Positions 43,108 through 52,700 of a stretch of DNA of 64,000 nucleotides are shown piece by piece. Each line of letters begins with the position of its first letter. Position 1 is the stretch's first letter. The DNA comes from a bacterium (GTDB lineage: Bacteria; Cyanobacteriota; Vampirovibrionia; Gastranaerophilales; Gastranaerophilaceae): assembly GCA_017536545.1 (NCBI GenBank), contig JAFXHF010000016.1:62001-126000 (forward strand), in the 5' to 3' direction. Position numbers and translations under genes: made by a program. A model generated the notes under the pieces. The model made no database searches. It was not told the origin of the DNA and worked only from the letters and a program-made list of their open reading frames with translations.

Positions 43108-43136
43108 ATTGTAAGGTAAACCTAACACTTTGTCAA
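43108..43136 (-). promoter_or_regulatory. Promoter with embedded DtxR/MntR-type operator
   Basis: Minus strand TTGACA (43136-43131), 17-base spacer, TACAAT (43113-43108). The spacer contains AGTGTTAGGTTTACCTTA, an imperfect palindrome similar to DtxR boxes (TTAGGTTAGCCTAACCTAA type). A bound repressor would block RNA polymerase. Confidence 0.7.
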
Positions 43137-43226
43137 GCGGTAATATTTATAAAAATCTCAATCATATAGAGTATGTTAAATTTTTGCGAAAGTTTTATAC
43201 TAGAAGCGTGGAGAGGTAGGTATTCT

Positions 43227-43607
43227 ATGTTAGCAACAACTGTTAGAAGTAATTTGAAAGATATTAATAATTTGAAAATGAGAACTAAAACAACTAAGTT
43301 TAGTCGTTTGTTTCAAACTGTGCCAGTTATAGAATCAGATGAATCTGAAATGAGACAAGTTCTTATGAGAGAAGGTTTGGTTGAGCTACCTAAAGATGAA
43401 GACTTTGAAGATATCACAGTTGTTGATGTTGAAGATTCTGAACCTGAATTTGATGATATTGATATCACAGAAGAAGATGATGAATTATATGAAATTGTTG
43501 AAGATCCGAATGAATTGGTTGTTCAGTTGCCTGTGATTTCAGATATTAATTTTGAGGAAAGATTACCATTTTTTAAATCTATCAGTTTGAAGTTAGCAAG
43601 TTTATAA
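43227..43607 (+). CDS. Small acidic protein of unknown function
   Basis: A 126-residue protein. The N-terminal 35 residues are basic (VRSNLKDINNLKMRTKTTK), while the middle is extremely acidic (DEDFEDITVVDVEDSEPEF; EEDDELYEIVEDPNE). It ends with a mixed hydrophobic segment. The start is ATG at 43227 with GAGAGGTAGG eight bases upstream; the open frame extends 18 codons further up but without a binding site. A TATACT box lies about 26 bases before the ATG. Possibly a nucleic-acid-mimic or adaptor protein, but this is speculation. No family recognised. Confidence 0.65.
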   Translation: MLATTVRSNLKDINNLKMRTKTTKFSRLFQTVPVIESDESEMRQVLMREGLVELPKDEDFEDITVVDVEDSEPEFDDIDITEEDDELYEIVEDPNELVVQLPVISDINFEERLPFFKSISLKLASL

Positions 43608-43620
43608 TTTTAGGAATTTT

Positions 43621-43655
43621 TGTGTCATTCAGAGGGCTTAAGCCCGTGGAATCTC
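43621..43655. repeat. Possible remnant of a dispersed CATTC...GAATCTC palindromic repeat
   Basis: TGTCATTCAGAGGGCTTAAG followed by CCCGTGGAATCTC. The GGGCTTAAGCCC palindrome and flanking words resemble widely scattered intergenic repeats known from several bacteria. Only one copy is visible in the window. Confidence 0.4.
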
Positions 43656-43686
43656 AAAAATTTTAAAAAATAAGAAGAGAGATAGT

Positions 43687-43717
43687 TGAAGGCTTTTAAA
43701 AAGGCCTTCATTTTTTT
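43687..43717 (+). terminator. Terminator before the SulP gene
   Basis: TGAAGGC and GGCCTTCA arms around TTTTAAAAA, then seven T. Confidence 0.85.
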
Positions 43718-43763
43718 GTGCTAAAATTAGCAGAAAGGTGATTATAAAAGAGAGAATTGAAAA

Positions 43764-45386
43764 TTGAATACAATTAGTGAAAGATTAAATATATTTAAAG
43801 ATGATTTATTTGGTGCAATTATTGCAAGTATTATTGCTTTTCCTCAAGCGTTAGCATTTGGTGTAGCTTCGGGCTTAGGTGCTAGTGCAGGTATTTGGGG
43901 GGCAATTATTTTATCTTTAGTTGCAGGTGTTCTTGGGTGTAATTTACCTTTGATATCTGGTCCGACAGGTCCAGTCGCAATTATTACTGCTGTTATTGTC
44001 GCAAGTGTTGGTGGTAACTTAGCAAATGTTATTCCGATTCTTGTAATGGCTGCAGTTTTTCAAATGATTATTGCTATAACTCCAATTCCTAGAATGATTA
44101 AATACGTTCCCTATCCTGTAATTTCAGGTTTTTTAACAGGAATTGGTTTAATTATTATAATTTTACAGTTATCGCCATTATTGGGTGGCGTGACTTATTC
44201 ATCGACAATAAAAACAATTTTGTATTATCCAGAGTTGTTTTCAAATATTAATATTCATGCAATGATATTGGGTTTAGCAACACTTGTAATGTTATTTTTT
44301 ACACCTAAATTTATTACTAGATTTATTCCAGCTCAGTTGTTAGCATTGGTTATAATGACTTATGTTGCGTATAAATTTGGTTTGAATGTAGAAAAAATTT
44401 CTGGGGTAAGCTTTGTTTTACCTCATGCGTATAACCCACATATTACGTTGGATTCAATAGTGCGAGATACCCCGATAGCCTTGACTTTAGCATTTATCGC
44501 AACAAGTGAAAGCTTGTTAACTGGAATTATTATGGATTCATTGGCAAAGATTAAACATAATTCAAAACGTCTTGTTGCTTCTCAAGGTATAGGAAATTTA
44601 TTCTGTGCATTAACTGGCTCAATGTACGGGACAGCGGCAACTATGCGTAGTGTAGCTGCGGTTAAGGTTGGTGCAACAACTAAAGTTTCAGCAATTTTGT
44701 GTGCATTAATTTTAGGGGTTGTATTTTGGAAATTTACAGGTTTTATTTCTCAAATTCCGATTTGTGTATTAGCTGCAATATTGATTAAAATTGGTTATGA
44801 TATTTTGGATTTGAAAGTTATAAAAGTTTTGCGTTATGCTCCGAAAGATGATTTATACGTTCTTTTGACTGTCTTATTTTTAACTGTATTTTATAATTTG
44901 ATTTTTGCATTAGGAGTTGGTGTGATTTTGGCGGCACTGCTTTATGCTAAACGTATTGCGGATGATACAAATATCAAAGTTAATACGTATAGTCCTGAAA
45001 AATATACTGATTTTGAAACAAAAATTGAGCGTGAATCTCACTATAAAATAAGAATTCTACACATTGATGGTCAGTTTTTCTTTGGTTCAATTACCCAAAT
45101 TGTTTCTCACTTTGATGAACTTTTAGAAACTGAGTATATTATTTTAAATTATTCTTCAAATATTGAATTAGATATGTCTGCGATATTTGCATTGGAAGAT
45201 ATTATTGTGCGTTTAGAATCCCAAAAGATTAAATTGTATCTTGCGATTTCAAATGAAAAAGTTTTTAATCAAATTAAATCTTTAGATGTTATTTCGCAAA
45301 TTGGAGAAGATTCTTTATTCACAGATGAAAATGACGCAATTAAAAAAGCGGTAGAGGCTGCTCATTTAGAAAATTTATATAAATAA
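43764..45386 (+). CDS. SulP-family anion transporter with STAS domain
   Basis: Inner-membrane anion transporter of the SLC26/SulP type (sulfate, bicarbonate or organic anions). The membrane domain occupies about residues 1-400, with FGAIIASIIAFPQALAFGVA at the start, GPTGPVAIITAVI in the signature region and TGSMYGTAATMRSVAA in the middle. The C-terminal STAS domain is about residues 430-540 (YKIRILHIDGQFFFGS). Total 540 residues, as expected. The start is TTG at 43764 with GAGAGAA upstream. The substrate cannot be read from sequence. A small gene follows closely and may be co-transcribed. Confidence 0.9.
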   Translation: MNTISERLNIFKDDLFGAIIASIIAFPQALAFGVASGLGASAGIWGAIILSLVAGVLGCNLPLISGPTGPVAIITAVIVASVGGNLANVIPILVMAAVFQMIIAITPIPRMIKYVPYPVISGFLTGIGLIIIILQLSPLLGGVTYSSTIKTILYYPELFSNINIHAMILGLATLVMLFFTPKFITRFIPAQLLALVIMTYVAYKFGLNVEKISGVSFVLPHAYNPHITLDSIVRDTPIALTLAFIATSESLLTGIIMDSLAKIKHNSKRLVASQGIGNLFCALTGSMYGTAATMRSVAAVKVGATTKVSAILCALILGVVFWKFTGFISQIPICVLAAILIKIGYDILDLKVIKVLRYAPKDDLYVLLTVLFLTVFYNLIFALGVGVILAALLYAKRIADDTNIKVNTYSPEKYTDFETKIERESHYKIRILHIDGQFFFGSITQIVSHFDELLETEYIILNYSSNIELDMSAIFALEDIIVRLESQKIKLYLAISNEKVFNQIKSLDVISQIGEDSLFTDENDAIKKAVEAAHLENLYK

Positions 45387-45422
45387 ATTTATGTGATAAA
45401 ATTTAGAAAAAAGGAGATAAAA

Positions 45423-45632
45423 ATGTTTCAAGTTTACACATCAACAGACAAATCACAAGATTCAAAGAAATTTATAGCAGAATTCAAAGAATGGGATGAT
45501 GCTATGGATTGTGCTGAAGCTGCGATTGAAGGCAAAACAGGCATAAGATACGTTGTTGAAGAAACAAATGGTACTGTAAATAGCTATGGTGAATTAATCG
45601 CATCTGTAGTTGCAGAAAGCGATTTTAACTAG
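45423..45632 (+). CDS. Small unknown protein downstream of the SulP gene
   Basis: A 69-residue soluble protein (MFQVYTSTDKSQDSKK at the N-terminus; DDAMDCAEAAIEGKTGIRYV in the middle; one Cys). A strong AAGGAG site lies seven bases upstream of the ATG at 45423. The spacing of 36 bases from the SulP gene suggests the same operon. It is predicted as a small alpha/beta fold. No family recognised. Confidence 0.75.
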   Translation: MFQVYTSTDKSQDSKKFIAEFKEWDDAMDCAEAAIEGKTGIRYVVEETNGTVNSYGELIASVVAESDFN

Positions 45633-45700
45633 GGTGGGGTAAATAAGATTTATTGAGCTGATTTGCTTTGCTATATTTAGTCTTAGGTGCTTAGCTTCTA

Positions 45701-46045
45701 TTAACCTCTCATTTTTTCTAGTAATTTTGTATAACGCTTATAGTCTTTCCCCCACCCTTTTAGGGAATCTAAAACAGGTCTAAGGCTATATCCGATATCA
45801 GTTAGAGTGTATTCAACTTTTGGTGGAATTTGAGGATAAATTTTGCGTTCTAAAAGACCTAACTCTTCCATTTCTCTAAGTTTTGATGTTAAAACTTTTT
45901 GAGTTATCCCAACAACAGCTTTTTTTAATTCTCCAAAACGTTTTGTGCCGTCAAGCAGCTCTCTGATTATCAGAACCTTCCATTTGCAGCCTAACATCTT
46001 GAGTGTGGTTTCGATTGGGCACTTTGGTAAGTCTTTATAGTTCAT
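45701..46045 (-). CDS. HxlR-family transcriptional regulator
   Basis: A 114-residue winged-helix regulator of the HxlR/MarR-like group. The N-terminal CPIETTLKMLGCKWKVLIIR contains the conserved early Cys and Trp-Lys, followed by RFGELKKAVVGITQKVLTS (recognition helix), LREMEELGLLERK and PPKVEYTLTDIGYSL, the wing. The early Cys can act as a redox or electrophile sensor in relatives. The upstream region has paired TATA/GTAT words (46055-46090) that could be its operator. No divergent target gene is adjacent, since aroB is transcribed toward the same side. Confidence 0.88.
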   Translation of the reverse strand: MNYKDLPKCPIETTLKMLGCKWKVLIIRELLDGTKRFGELKKAVVGITQKVLTSKLREMEELGLLERKIYPQIPPKVEYTLTDIGYSLRPVLDSLKGWGKDYKRYTKLLEKMRG

Positions 46046-46121
46046 CTTTACTCCATTAGTATATTTTAGTAACTGTATCTTATACCTATACTATCAGCAC
46101 TATAATTGAATTGCAAGTATG

Positions 46122-47201
46122 TTAAGAGTAAATCATCTCTTTTAATTCATCTGGAGTAAAATCGTACTCTTCAACGGTAGCATATCTAGTCGGAAGTATG
46201 AATTTTATGTGGTTTTCAGTAGCTTTTTTGTCGTTGAGCATGGCATCAACCACTTTTTCTTTTTCAAATTTCAATAATGGTTCGTAGTTATATTTTTTGA
46301 TTAAATCTTCGCAAAGAAATTTGTATTCTTTGTCGATTAAATTTAGATTAAATGCAAGTCTGAGTGCAAAAGAAATGCCTTCAACAACTGTTTCTCCGTG
46401 AGTATATTTTTTGTAATTTGTTAATTTTTCTAGAGCGTGTCCGTATGTGTGTCCGTAGTTTAGGATTTTTCTTAGACCGCTTTCTTTTTCATCGTGTTCA
46501 ACTACAGATTTTTTTAGTTCAACACACATTTTAATAAGTTCTTTTAAAATTAACACATCACGAGCAATAATTTTTTCTTGGTGTTCGTTTAAGAAATTAA
46601 TTAGATGTGCATCGTTATCAAAATTGCAACTTTTTTCTATAAATCCATATTTAATAACTTCACCTAATCCGCTTTTGAATTGCTTTTCGTCAAGAGTTTT
46701 TAAAAAATTAACATTAATGTAAACGGCTTTTGGTTGATAAAATGAACCAATTAAATTTTTGCCGAATTTTGTGTTAATTGCGACTTTGCCTCCAACAGAA
46801 CTGTCTGTCATTGCAAGAAGTGTTGTAGGTACTTGGATAAAATTTATTCCTCTCATATAAGTTGATGCAACAAAGCCTGCCAAATCTCCAACTACACCAC
46901 CTCCGATTGCAATAATTGCATCTTCTCGTTTTAGTTTTCTTTTTAATGCAAAGTCTAAAACTTTTCCATAATTTTGATAATTTTTTTCTTTTTCACCGTC
47001 TTTTAAAATAAAGATTTTATCTTTAGGAAAATCCAAAATTTTTGAATATAATTTGTGAACTTTTTGGCTAATTACAACAATATAATTTTTGTAATGAATC
47101 TCTTCTAAAATTGCATTTTTTAATTTATCCAAATCATTGTTGTTAATGTGGATTGGATAAGATTTTTCTCGGCCTTTTATATTTACGAATAATTCTATCA
47201 T
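46122..47201 (-). CDS. aroB: 3-dehydroquinate synthase
   Basis: Second step of the shikimate pathway: converts DAHP to 3-dehydroquinate with NAD and a divalent metal. Motifs are AIGGGVVGDLAGFVASTYMR (NAD-binding), PTTLLAMTDSSVGGKVAIN, GLGEVIKYG and LNYGHTYGHALEKL (metal-binding His and Glu). The 359 residues are full length. It overlaps the shikimate kinase stop by one base (TAATG on the minus strand), forming an aroK-aroB pair with the frameshifted upstream gene. Confidence 0.95.
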   Translation of the reverse strand: MIELFVNIKGREKSYPIHINNNDLDKLKNAILEEIHYKNYIVVISQKVHKLYSKILDFPKDKIFILKDGEKEKNYQNYGKVLDFALKRKLKREDAIIAIGGGVVGDLAGFVASTYMRGINFIQVPTTLLAMTDSSVGGKVAINTKFGKNLIGSFYQPKAVYINVNFLKTLDEKQFKSGLGEVIKYGFIEKSCNFDNDAHLINFLNEHQEKIIARDVLILKELIKMCVELKKSVVEHDEKESGLRKILNYGHTYGHALEKLTNYKKYTHGETVVEGISFALRLAFNLNLIDKEYKFLCEDLIKKYNYEPLLKFEKEKVVDAMLNDKKATENHIKFILPTRYATVEEYDFTPDELKEMIYS

Positions 47202-47699
47202 TACAAAACTCCTATAATTTCTTCAGCTATTTTGTTTGGTGTTTTATTATCAGTTGTAATTGTGTAGGTTGCAGATTGATAATTTTCTATTCTTTTTTCT
47301 AAAATTTCAGATATTTTTTCTACTGACATATTACCACAAAGTAGCGGCCTTGAGGTGTTATTTTTTATTCTTTCATAGATTATTTCAGGAGATGTTTTTA
47401 GATAAATTACTGTTGAATTATTTAATAAAAATTCTCTAGTTTCTAAATTTTCTAATGCTCCACCACCTAAAGAGATTACTAAATTTTTAGGGAAAAATAT
47501 ATTTTTTATTGTTTTTTTTTTCAATTTTTCTAAAATATTCTTCACCCTTATTAGAAAAAATTTCAGAGATTTTTTCTCCCTCATTCTGTTCAATGAGAGT
47601 ATCAATATCTATTGATTTTATATTTAATTTTTCTCCTAAGATGTGAGCAATTGTAGTTTTCCCAGCTCCCATCATTCCAGTTAAGATTATTGTTTTCAT
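47201..47699 (-). CDS. aroK: Shikimate kinase, interrupted by a one-base frameshift at a run of ten A
   Basis: Phosphorylates shikimate. The N-terminal part (47699 to about 47512) has the P-loop GMMGAGKTTIAHILGEKL, the DID of IDIDTLIE and FSNKGEEYFRKIE. The C-terminal part, in another frame, has the shikimate-binding LGGGALEN, the lid region NNTSRPLLCG and RIENYQSATYTI. The frames meet at ten T on the plus strand (47512-47521). Removing one A from the coding strand joins them as RKIEKKTIKNIFFP with no residue lost, giving a normal length of about 165. It may be a real slippage-dependent gene, a recent mutation or a sequence error. Because aroB follows directly and the pathway needs this kinase, I think the gene is functional or the base count is wrong. 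Confidence 0.85.
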
Positions 47700-47757
47700 G
47701 GCTTTTATAATAGCTTAATTTTAAAAATTTTCAAGTTTATTAACAACTTTTACCACT

Positions 47758-47786
47758 TTGACTTGTGTATAAATTGGGGTATTATA
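47758..47786 (+). promoter_or_regulatory. Promoter of the substrate-binding lipoprotein gene
   Basis: TTGACT, 17 bases, ATTATA (or TATTAT with 16), about 20 bases before the start codon. Confidence 0.5.
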
Positions 47787-47805
47787 AGGAAAAGAGGACA
47801 GAGTT

Positions 47806-48594
47806 ATGATTAAAAAAATAATTACATTATTGATGTTAGTTATGATTGTTTGTACTGGTTGCGGTAAAAAACAAAAAGAAGAACAACTTGCAAATGATTT
47901 GGAAACAATTATAAAAAGAGATACCCTTGTTGTTGGTATAAAAACTGATTCATATCCATTTGGTTATATTGATGAAAAAGGTCACTATGCGGGATATGAT
48001 GCATCGCTAGGTAGAATTATTGCAAGAGGAATCTTAGGCAGTGATAAAAAAGTTAAATTTGTACCTGTTACAACTGCTGATAGAATGATGAAACTGTATT
48101 CTGGTGAAGTTGATATATTGATAGCAACAATGTCTATTACTCCAAAACGTCAAGAAATTATTGATTTTTCTAATCCTTATCATATAGCAGGTCAAGCAGT
48201 TTTGGTTAAAAAAGGTAGTCCTGTTAAATCATTAAGAGATTTGAGTGGTAAAACTGCTATTATTGTTTTTGGTTCAACAAGTGAACAAAGCTTAAGAAAT
48301 GCAATCCCAAATCTTCGTGTTATTGGTTATAAAACATACCAAGATGCACTTAAAGCCCTAAAAGAAGATAAAGCAGATGCAATAGTTTCGGATGATACAA
48401 TTCTTTTAGGTATGCAATTAAAAGATGACAGTGTAAAACTACTTCCAAAACGTTATTCAAAAGAACCTTATGCTGTTGCATTTAGAAAAGGTATCGAATC
48501 AAGAGATTTGATTCGTGCAGTGAATAATGTTATTGATATTGAAACCCGTAACGGTCAATTGAAAAAGATAAAATTAACTTTCGGAATTAAATAA
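47806..48594 (+). CDS. Amino-acid-type ABC transporter substrate-binding lipoprotein
   Basis: Periplasmic solute-binding protein of family 3 (polar amino acids). A lipoprotein signal (IIKKIITLLMLVMI-type hydrophobic core ending CTGC, mature Cys at 19) is followed by TLVVGIKTDSYPFGYIDEKG, a typical first lobe, then MLATMS-like IATMSITPKRQEIIDFSNPY and the hinge. The 262 residues are complete. No permease or ATPase gene is adjacent, so it either serves a transporter encoded elsewhere or acts as a sensor. It has its own promoter and a GAGGACAGAG binding site, and is convergent with the CCA-type enzyme gene, overlapping it by eight bases. Confidence 0.85.
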   Translation: MIKKIITLLMLVMIVCTGCGKKQKEEQLANDLETIIKRDTLVVGIKTDSYPFGYIDEKGHYAGYDASLGRIIARGILGSDKKVKFVPVTTADRMMKLYSGEVDILIATMSITPKRQEIIDFSNPYHIAGQAVLVKKGSPVKSLRDLSGKTAIIVFGSTSEQSLRNAIPNLRVIGYKTYQDALKALKEDKADAIVSDDTILLGMQLKDDSVKLLPKRYSKEPYAVAFRKGIESRDLIRAVNNVIDIETRNGQLKKIKLTFGIK

Positions 48595-49684
48595 TATTAA
48601 AAAAGTTTTTAGCAATTTGAATTTCCTGAGCTATACCAAGTTCAGGATTTTCTAATTTTTGGGCTAATACATAGTCAAAACATTCTTGATATTTTGGTGA
48701 AGGGTTAATTCCTAGTTCTTGTAAATCTTTACCCGATATCCCAAGTTTTATATGTTGTAAATTCTCTAGATAATGAGTTACAAGTTCATAATTTTGGGTT
48801 GCATACATTAAAATAGATTCAATGTTTAACTCATTAAATGTTTTGTAAATATCAAAATTTGAAGTTAGATTTATATTACATAATTTTTTATAATCTTCAA
48901 TAATAGTTTTCTCAATTTTTGTTAGTGGAAGATTTGAAATATCTGGTAAAAGTCCAACATAAATCAACCAAATATTTTCTGGGTTGTATTTGTTGATTAG
49001 TTCTTCTAAATTCGTTTTTGGTAATTCAAATTTTTTAGGTGATATTAGTTTATAAATTCCTTGTTCGATAAATTTTTCAAAAGCTTTTGTTGAATTTAGA
49101 TTAAATGTTTCAATAAGTTCTTTTTTTAATCTTTTAAAAGACATATCGTAATTTATATTTTTTAAGTATTCATCTTGAAGTTTTTTTGTGTGTTCATCTA
49201 GTTCAAATTCAAAACGAATAGCAAATTTCAAACCTCTAACAATTCTTGTTGGGTCATCAATAAAACTTTCATCATGTAAAACTTTTAAAATTTTATTTTT
49301 GATATCTTCAAGTCCATTTGTGTAGTCTATAATTTCACCTGTTAGAGTTGATTTTGCAAGAGCATTGATTGTGAAATCTCGACGCAAGATATCTTCTTTT
49401 AATGGACATCCAATATTTTTTACTTCTGGAAGATGCCCTTTTTGAGGATAAGATTCACTTCTGGTGGAAGCAATATCAATTTCTTCGTTATTAAATTTTA
49501 TTCTCACTGTTCCAAAAGGTTCATTAATTTGCACAATCTCAGCACCATCAATAGTTTTGGCAAATTCTATTGCATCGCCTTGATATGTTAAGTCGATGTC
49601 AAAACTTTCTTTGCCGAGTAGTTCGTCTCTGACTACTCCACCTATAAAAAATAAGTTTTTATCCTGTATATTGATGATGTCCAT
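48587..49684 (-). CDS. tRNA CCA-adding enzyme / poly(A) polymerase family nucleotidyltransferase
   Basis: Class II tRNA nucleotidyltransferase. The catalytic head contains FFIGGVVRDELLGKESFDID with GG and DxD, then RRDFTINALA and DPTRIVRGLKFAIRF. The 365 residues cover head, neck and body; the longer tail seen in some members is missing. The tRNA-Ala in this window has CCA encoded, so the enzyme may mainly repair ends, or be an A-adding or C-adding specialist. No HD domain is seen. Confidence 0.88.
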   Translation of the reverse strand: MDIINIQDKNLFFIGGVVRDELLGKESFDIDLTYQGDAIEFAKTIDGAEIVQINEPFGTVRIKFNNEEIDIASTRSESYPQKGHLPEVKNIGCPLKEDILRRDFTINALAKSTLTGEIIDYTNGLEDIKNKILKVLHDESFIDDPTRIVRGLKFAIRFEFELDEHTKKLQDEYLKNINYDMSFKRLKKELIETFNLNSTKAFEKFIEQGIYKLISPKKFELPKTNLEELINKYNPENIWLIYVGLLPDISNLPLTKIEKTIIEDYKKLCNINLTSNFDIYKTFNELNIESILMYATQNYELVTHYLENLQHIKLGISGKDLQELGINPSPKYQECFDYVLAQKLENPELGIAQEIQIAKNFFNII

Positions 49685-49749
49685 ACATTGATTTTAGCGT
49701 AAAATAGTGTAAAATGAAAGATGTATAAATTTTTAAGAAGGTCAGTTTT

Positions 49750-52700
49750 ATGTTACAAGAAGCAACGAAAGCACTTAATTCAGCGTTTAATAATAGTTTT
49801 ATCAAGAAATTGAGCTTATATTTGCACGATTGTGTTAGAGAAGAAGTTAAAAGCTCAACTTTTAGAAATTTAAAAGGTGATAAGGATAATAAATGGATTT
49901 TTCTAAAAGAGCAAGAAACTCTTTTAACTCAAGGTTTAGATTATTTAAAACTTGATGGTTCTAACCCGAATTTAACTGAATTGATGTTGCAAGGTGTTGC
50001 TAGTGCTCGTGACAAATATTTGATTTATGGTTATATGTTTTTGGTTGGTCGCAATGGTAAATCAAAACGTCATAATGAATTCTTAACACCATTATTATAT
50101 GTTCCTTGTAAGTTGGAACGTAATGGGGTGAATATTAATTGTATGCTTCAAGATGAAGTGTTGTCATTAAACACAGGTGCATTGGCTGCGTTACTTAAAA
50201 AAGGTGACGATGATGATGAAGTAGATTTATTTTTGGAAGGTATTTTGGATGTTGTTCCTGAGCTTCCAATTACTAAAGAAAAAATGGATATTTTCTTAAC
50301 TACTTTGAAATCATTAATTCCAGATTTAGAAATTGCGACAGATTCATCTGAAAACGTTGATGAAGATAACGTATCTAAAGATGAAGGTCCAGCTAGAGAT
50401 TTATCTGATGTTCAAATTACTGGCGAAAATTATGATGAAATTATAGAAGATGAAATTCAAGAACAAAAGCAAAAAGCTGCTGTTGGTGAAATTAAAAAAC
50501 TTAGTGTAACTTATCAAAGTGCTATTATTTTGACCAAACGCCCAGCTGTTACTGCTGGTGTTCTGCACGAATTGACTCAAATTTCTGAAAAACCAAGTGG
50601 TGTATTTAGAGAAACTACATTAAGTGTAATCAATGACGAATATACTCAATCTGTTGAAAAAGCGTTTCCATTAAAAGATAGTGAAGGTGAATTTTATCCA
50701 ATTACGCCATTAGCGTTAAGTGATTCTCAAGAAAGAGTTATCAAAAATATTGAACATAATAAGTTAGTAGCAGTTCAAGGTCCTCCTGGAACTGGTAAAT
50801 CTCAAACTATCGTAAACCTTGTTGCACACTTGATTGCAAATGGTAAAACTGTTCTTGTTGCATCACGTATGGACAAGGCGGTTGACGTTGTTGCAGATAG
50901 ATTGAATGACTTAGGTGCACCTTATTTAGCACTTCGTGCAGGTAGAATGAATTACCAAAAACAATTAAGTCACCAATTACAAGAATTAACTTCTGGGAAA
51001 TTTGCACTAGATGATGATGTTGAAGATTTTATTTTTGCGGATGTGAAAGATATGCGTCAACATCTTGATTGTTTGCGAGAAACTGAAGAAAAATGTGAAC
51101 GCATCTTAAAGTTAGAAAAAGAGTGGTATGACCTAAAAAATGAAATCAAAGAACAAACTTCGGTTGTTGGAGAGATGGAATATATTCGTCGTCCACTTAA
51201 AAAATCTGAAATTGATAACATTAATGATGTGATTAAATCGTTGACGGCAAATATGGAAAAATCAGGATTTTTTGCTGGTATTGCGAATATGTCTAGTTTA
51301 AGACAATTAAAGAAAATTCTTGATATAAAAGACTTTGAAGTTGAACCAGAAAATCTTGATAGATTAAAAGTTGAACTTGATTTTATGACTCAAAAATGGA
51401 GATTGCGTAAGATTGAATCAGATATTCAAAAAACTGGTAACCTTCATGTTATGAGTGAACAAATTCGCCAAATGAAACGTAAACAAGGGCCTTTGGCTGT
51501 TAATATTTTAAAAAGTACAAGACGAGAAGCTCTAAAAGCTCTTTTACGTGATGCAAAAAAAGTTAGAAGAATTAAGGTTCATTCACTTTCACTTGTAGAA
51601 CGTAAAAAGAAAAAATCTAATCAAATTATGGAAGATGAAGATTTTAGACCATTGTTAGATGCATTCCCTTGCTGGTGTGTAACAACTTATGCAGTGTCTG
51701 ATTCTCTTCCACTAAAACCAGGGATGTTTGATGTGGCGATTATTGATGAGGCTTCTCAATGTGATATTGCAAGTTGTTTCCCAATTATGTATCGTGCAAA
51801 GAAAACTGTTGTAGTTGGTGATGATAAACAACTTCCTCACTTATCATTCTTGGAAAAAGCTAAAGAACAATCATTCTTAAGTCAATATGGAATTCCAGAT
51901 AAATATCAATTGATGTGGAGATTTAGAACTAATTCAATGTTTGATTTAGCAGATTATTATTCAATGAATTCTGTAATGTTAGACGAACATTTTAGAAGTT
52001 TGCCTCCAATTATTGATTTTTCAAATAAAGAATTTTACAACGATAGAATTCGTATTATGAAAAAAGATACATCTGAAGATATGGCAATTGATATTATCAA
52101 TGTTCCTGATGGTAAAGTTGATTCTGATGCAACAAGAAACTTACCTGAAATCGAAGCATTGGTAAAAACTTTACACGAAATCATTATCGAAGATGAAAGA
52201 AATAATCCAGATAAACCAGTAAGTATTGGTATTATTTCACCATTCAGAGCTCAAGTTGAACAGTTAAAAATATCTGTTCCAAAAGTTCTATCAGATTATA
52301 TGATTAAAAAACACCAAATCGAAATTGGTACTGCTCACACATTCCAAGGTGATGAAAGAGATATTATTTTAATGTCTTGGGCATTTGCAAATAATTCTTA
52401 TCCACAGAGTATTACATTCTTGCAAAAGCCAAATCTGTTTAACGTAGCAATTACTCGTGCAAGAAGTAAATGTATAAACTTTGTGTCTCACGATTTGGAT
52501 ACAATGCCTGATGGACATTTTAGACATTATGTTTCTTATCTAAAACAATATAAAGATAGAAAAGAAGCGTTAAAGAATAATGAAATAGACGAAAACATTT
52601 ATAAAAATGCTCTAGAGCGTGAAATTGCTCAGGCAATAAGAGAACTTGATCATAAAGTTGATGCAGGTGTAGAAATTGCTGGCTTAAGTGCAGATTTAGT

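Noticed and set aside
43621-43655. Calling this a defined insertion sequence end
   Set aside because: Only one short palindromic copy is visible and no transposase or second end exists in the window.
47201-47699. Two separate genes at the aroK locus
   Set aside because: Each half lacks essential parts of shikimate kinase and they join perfectly by one base at a homopolymer.
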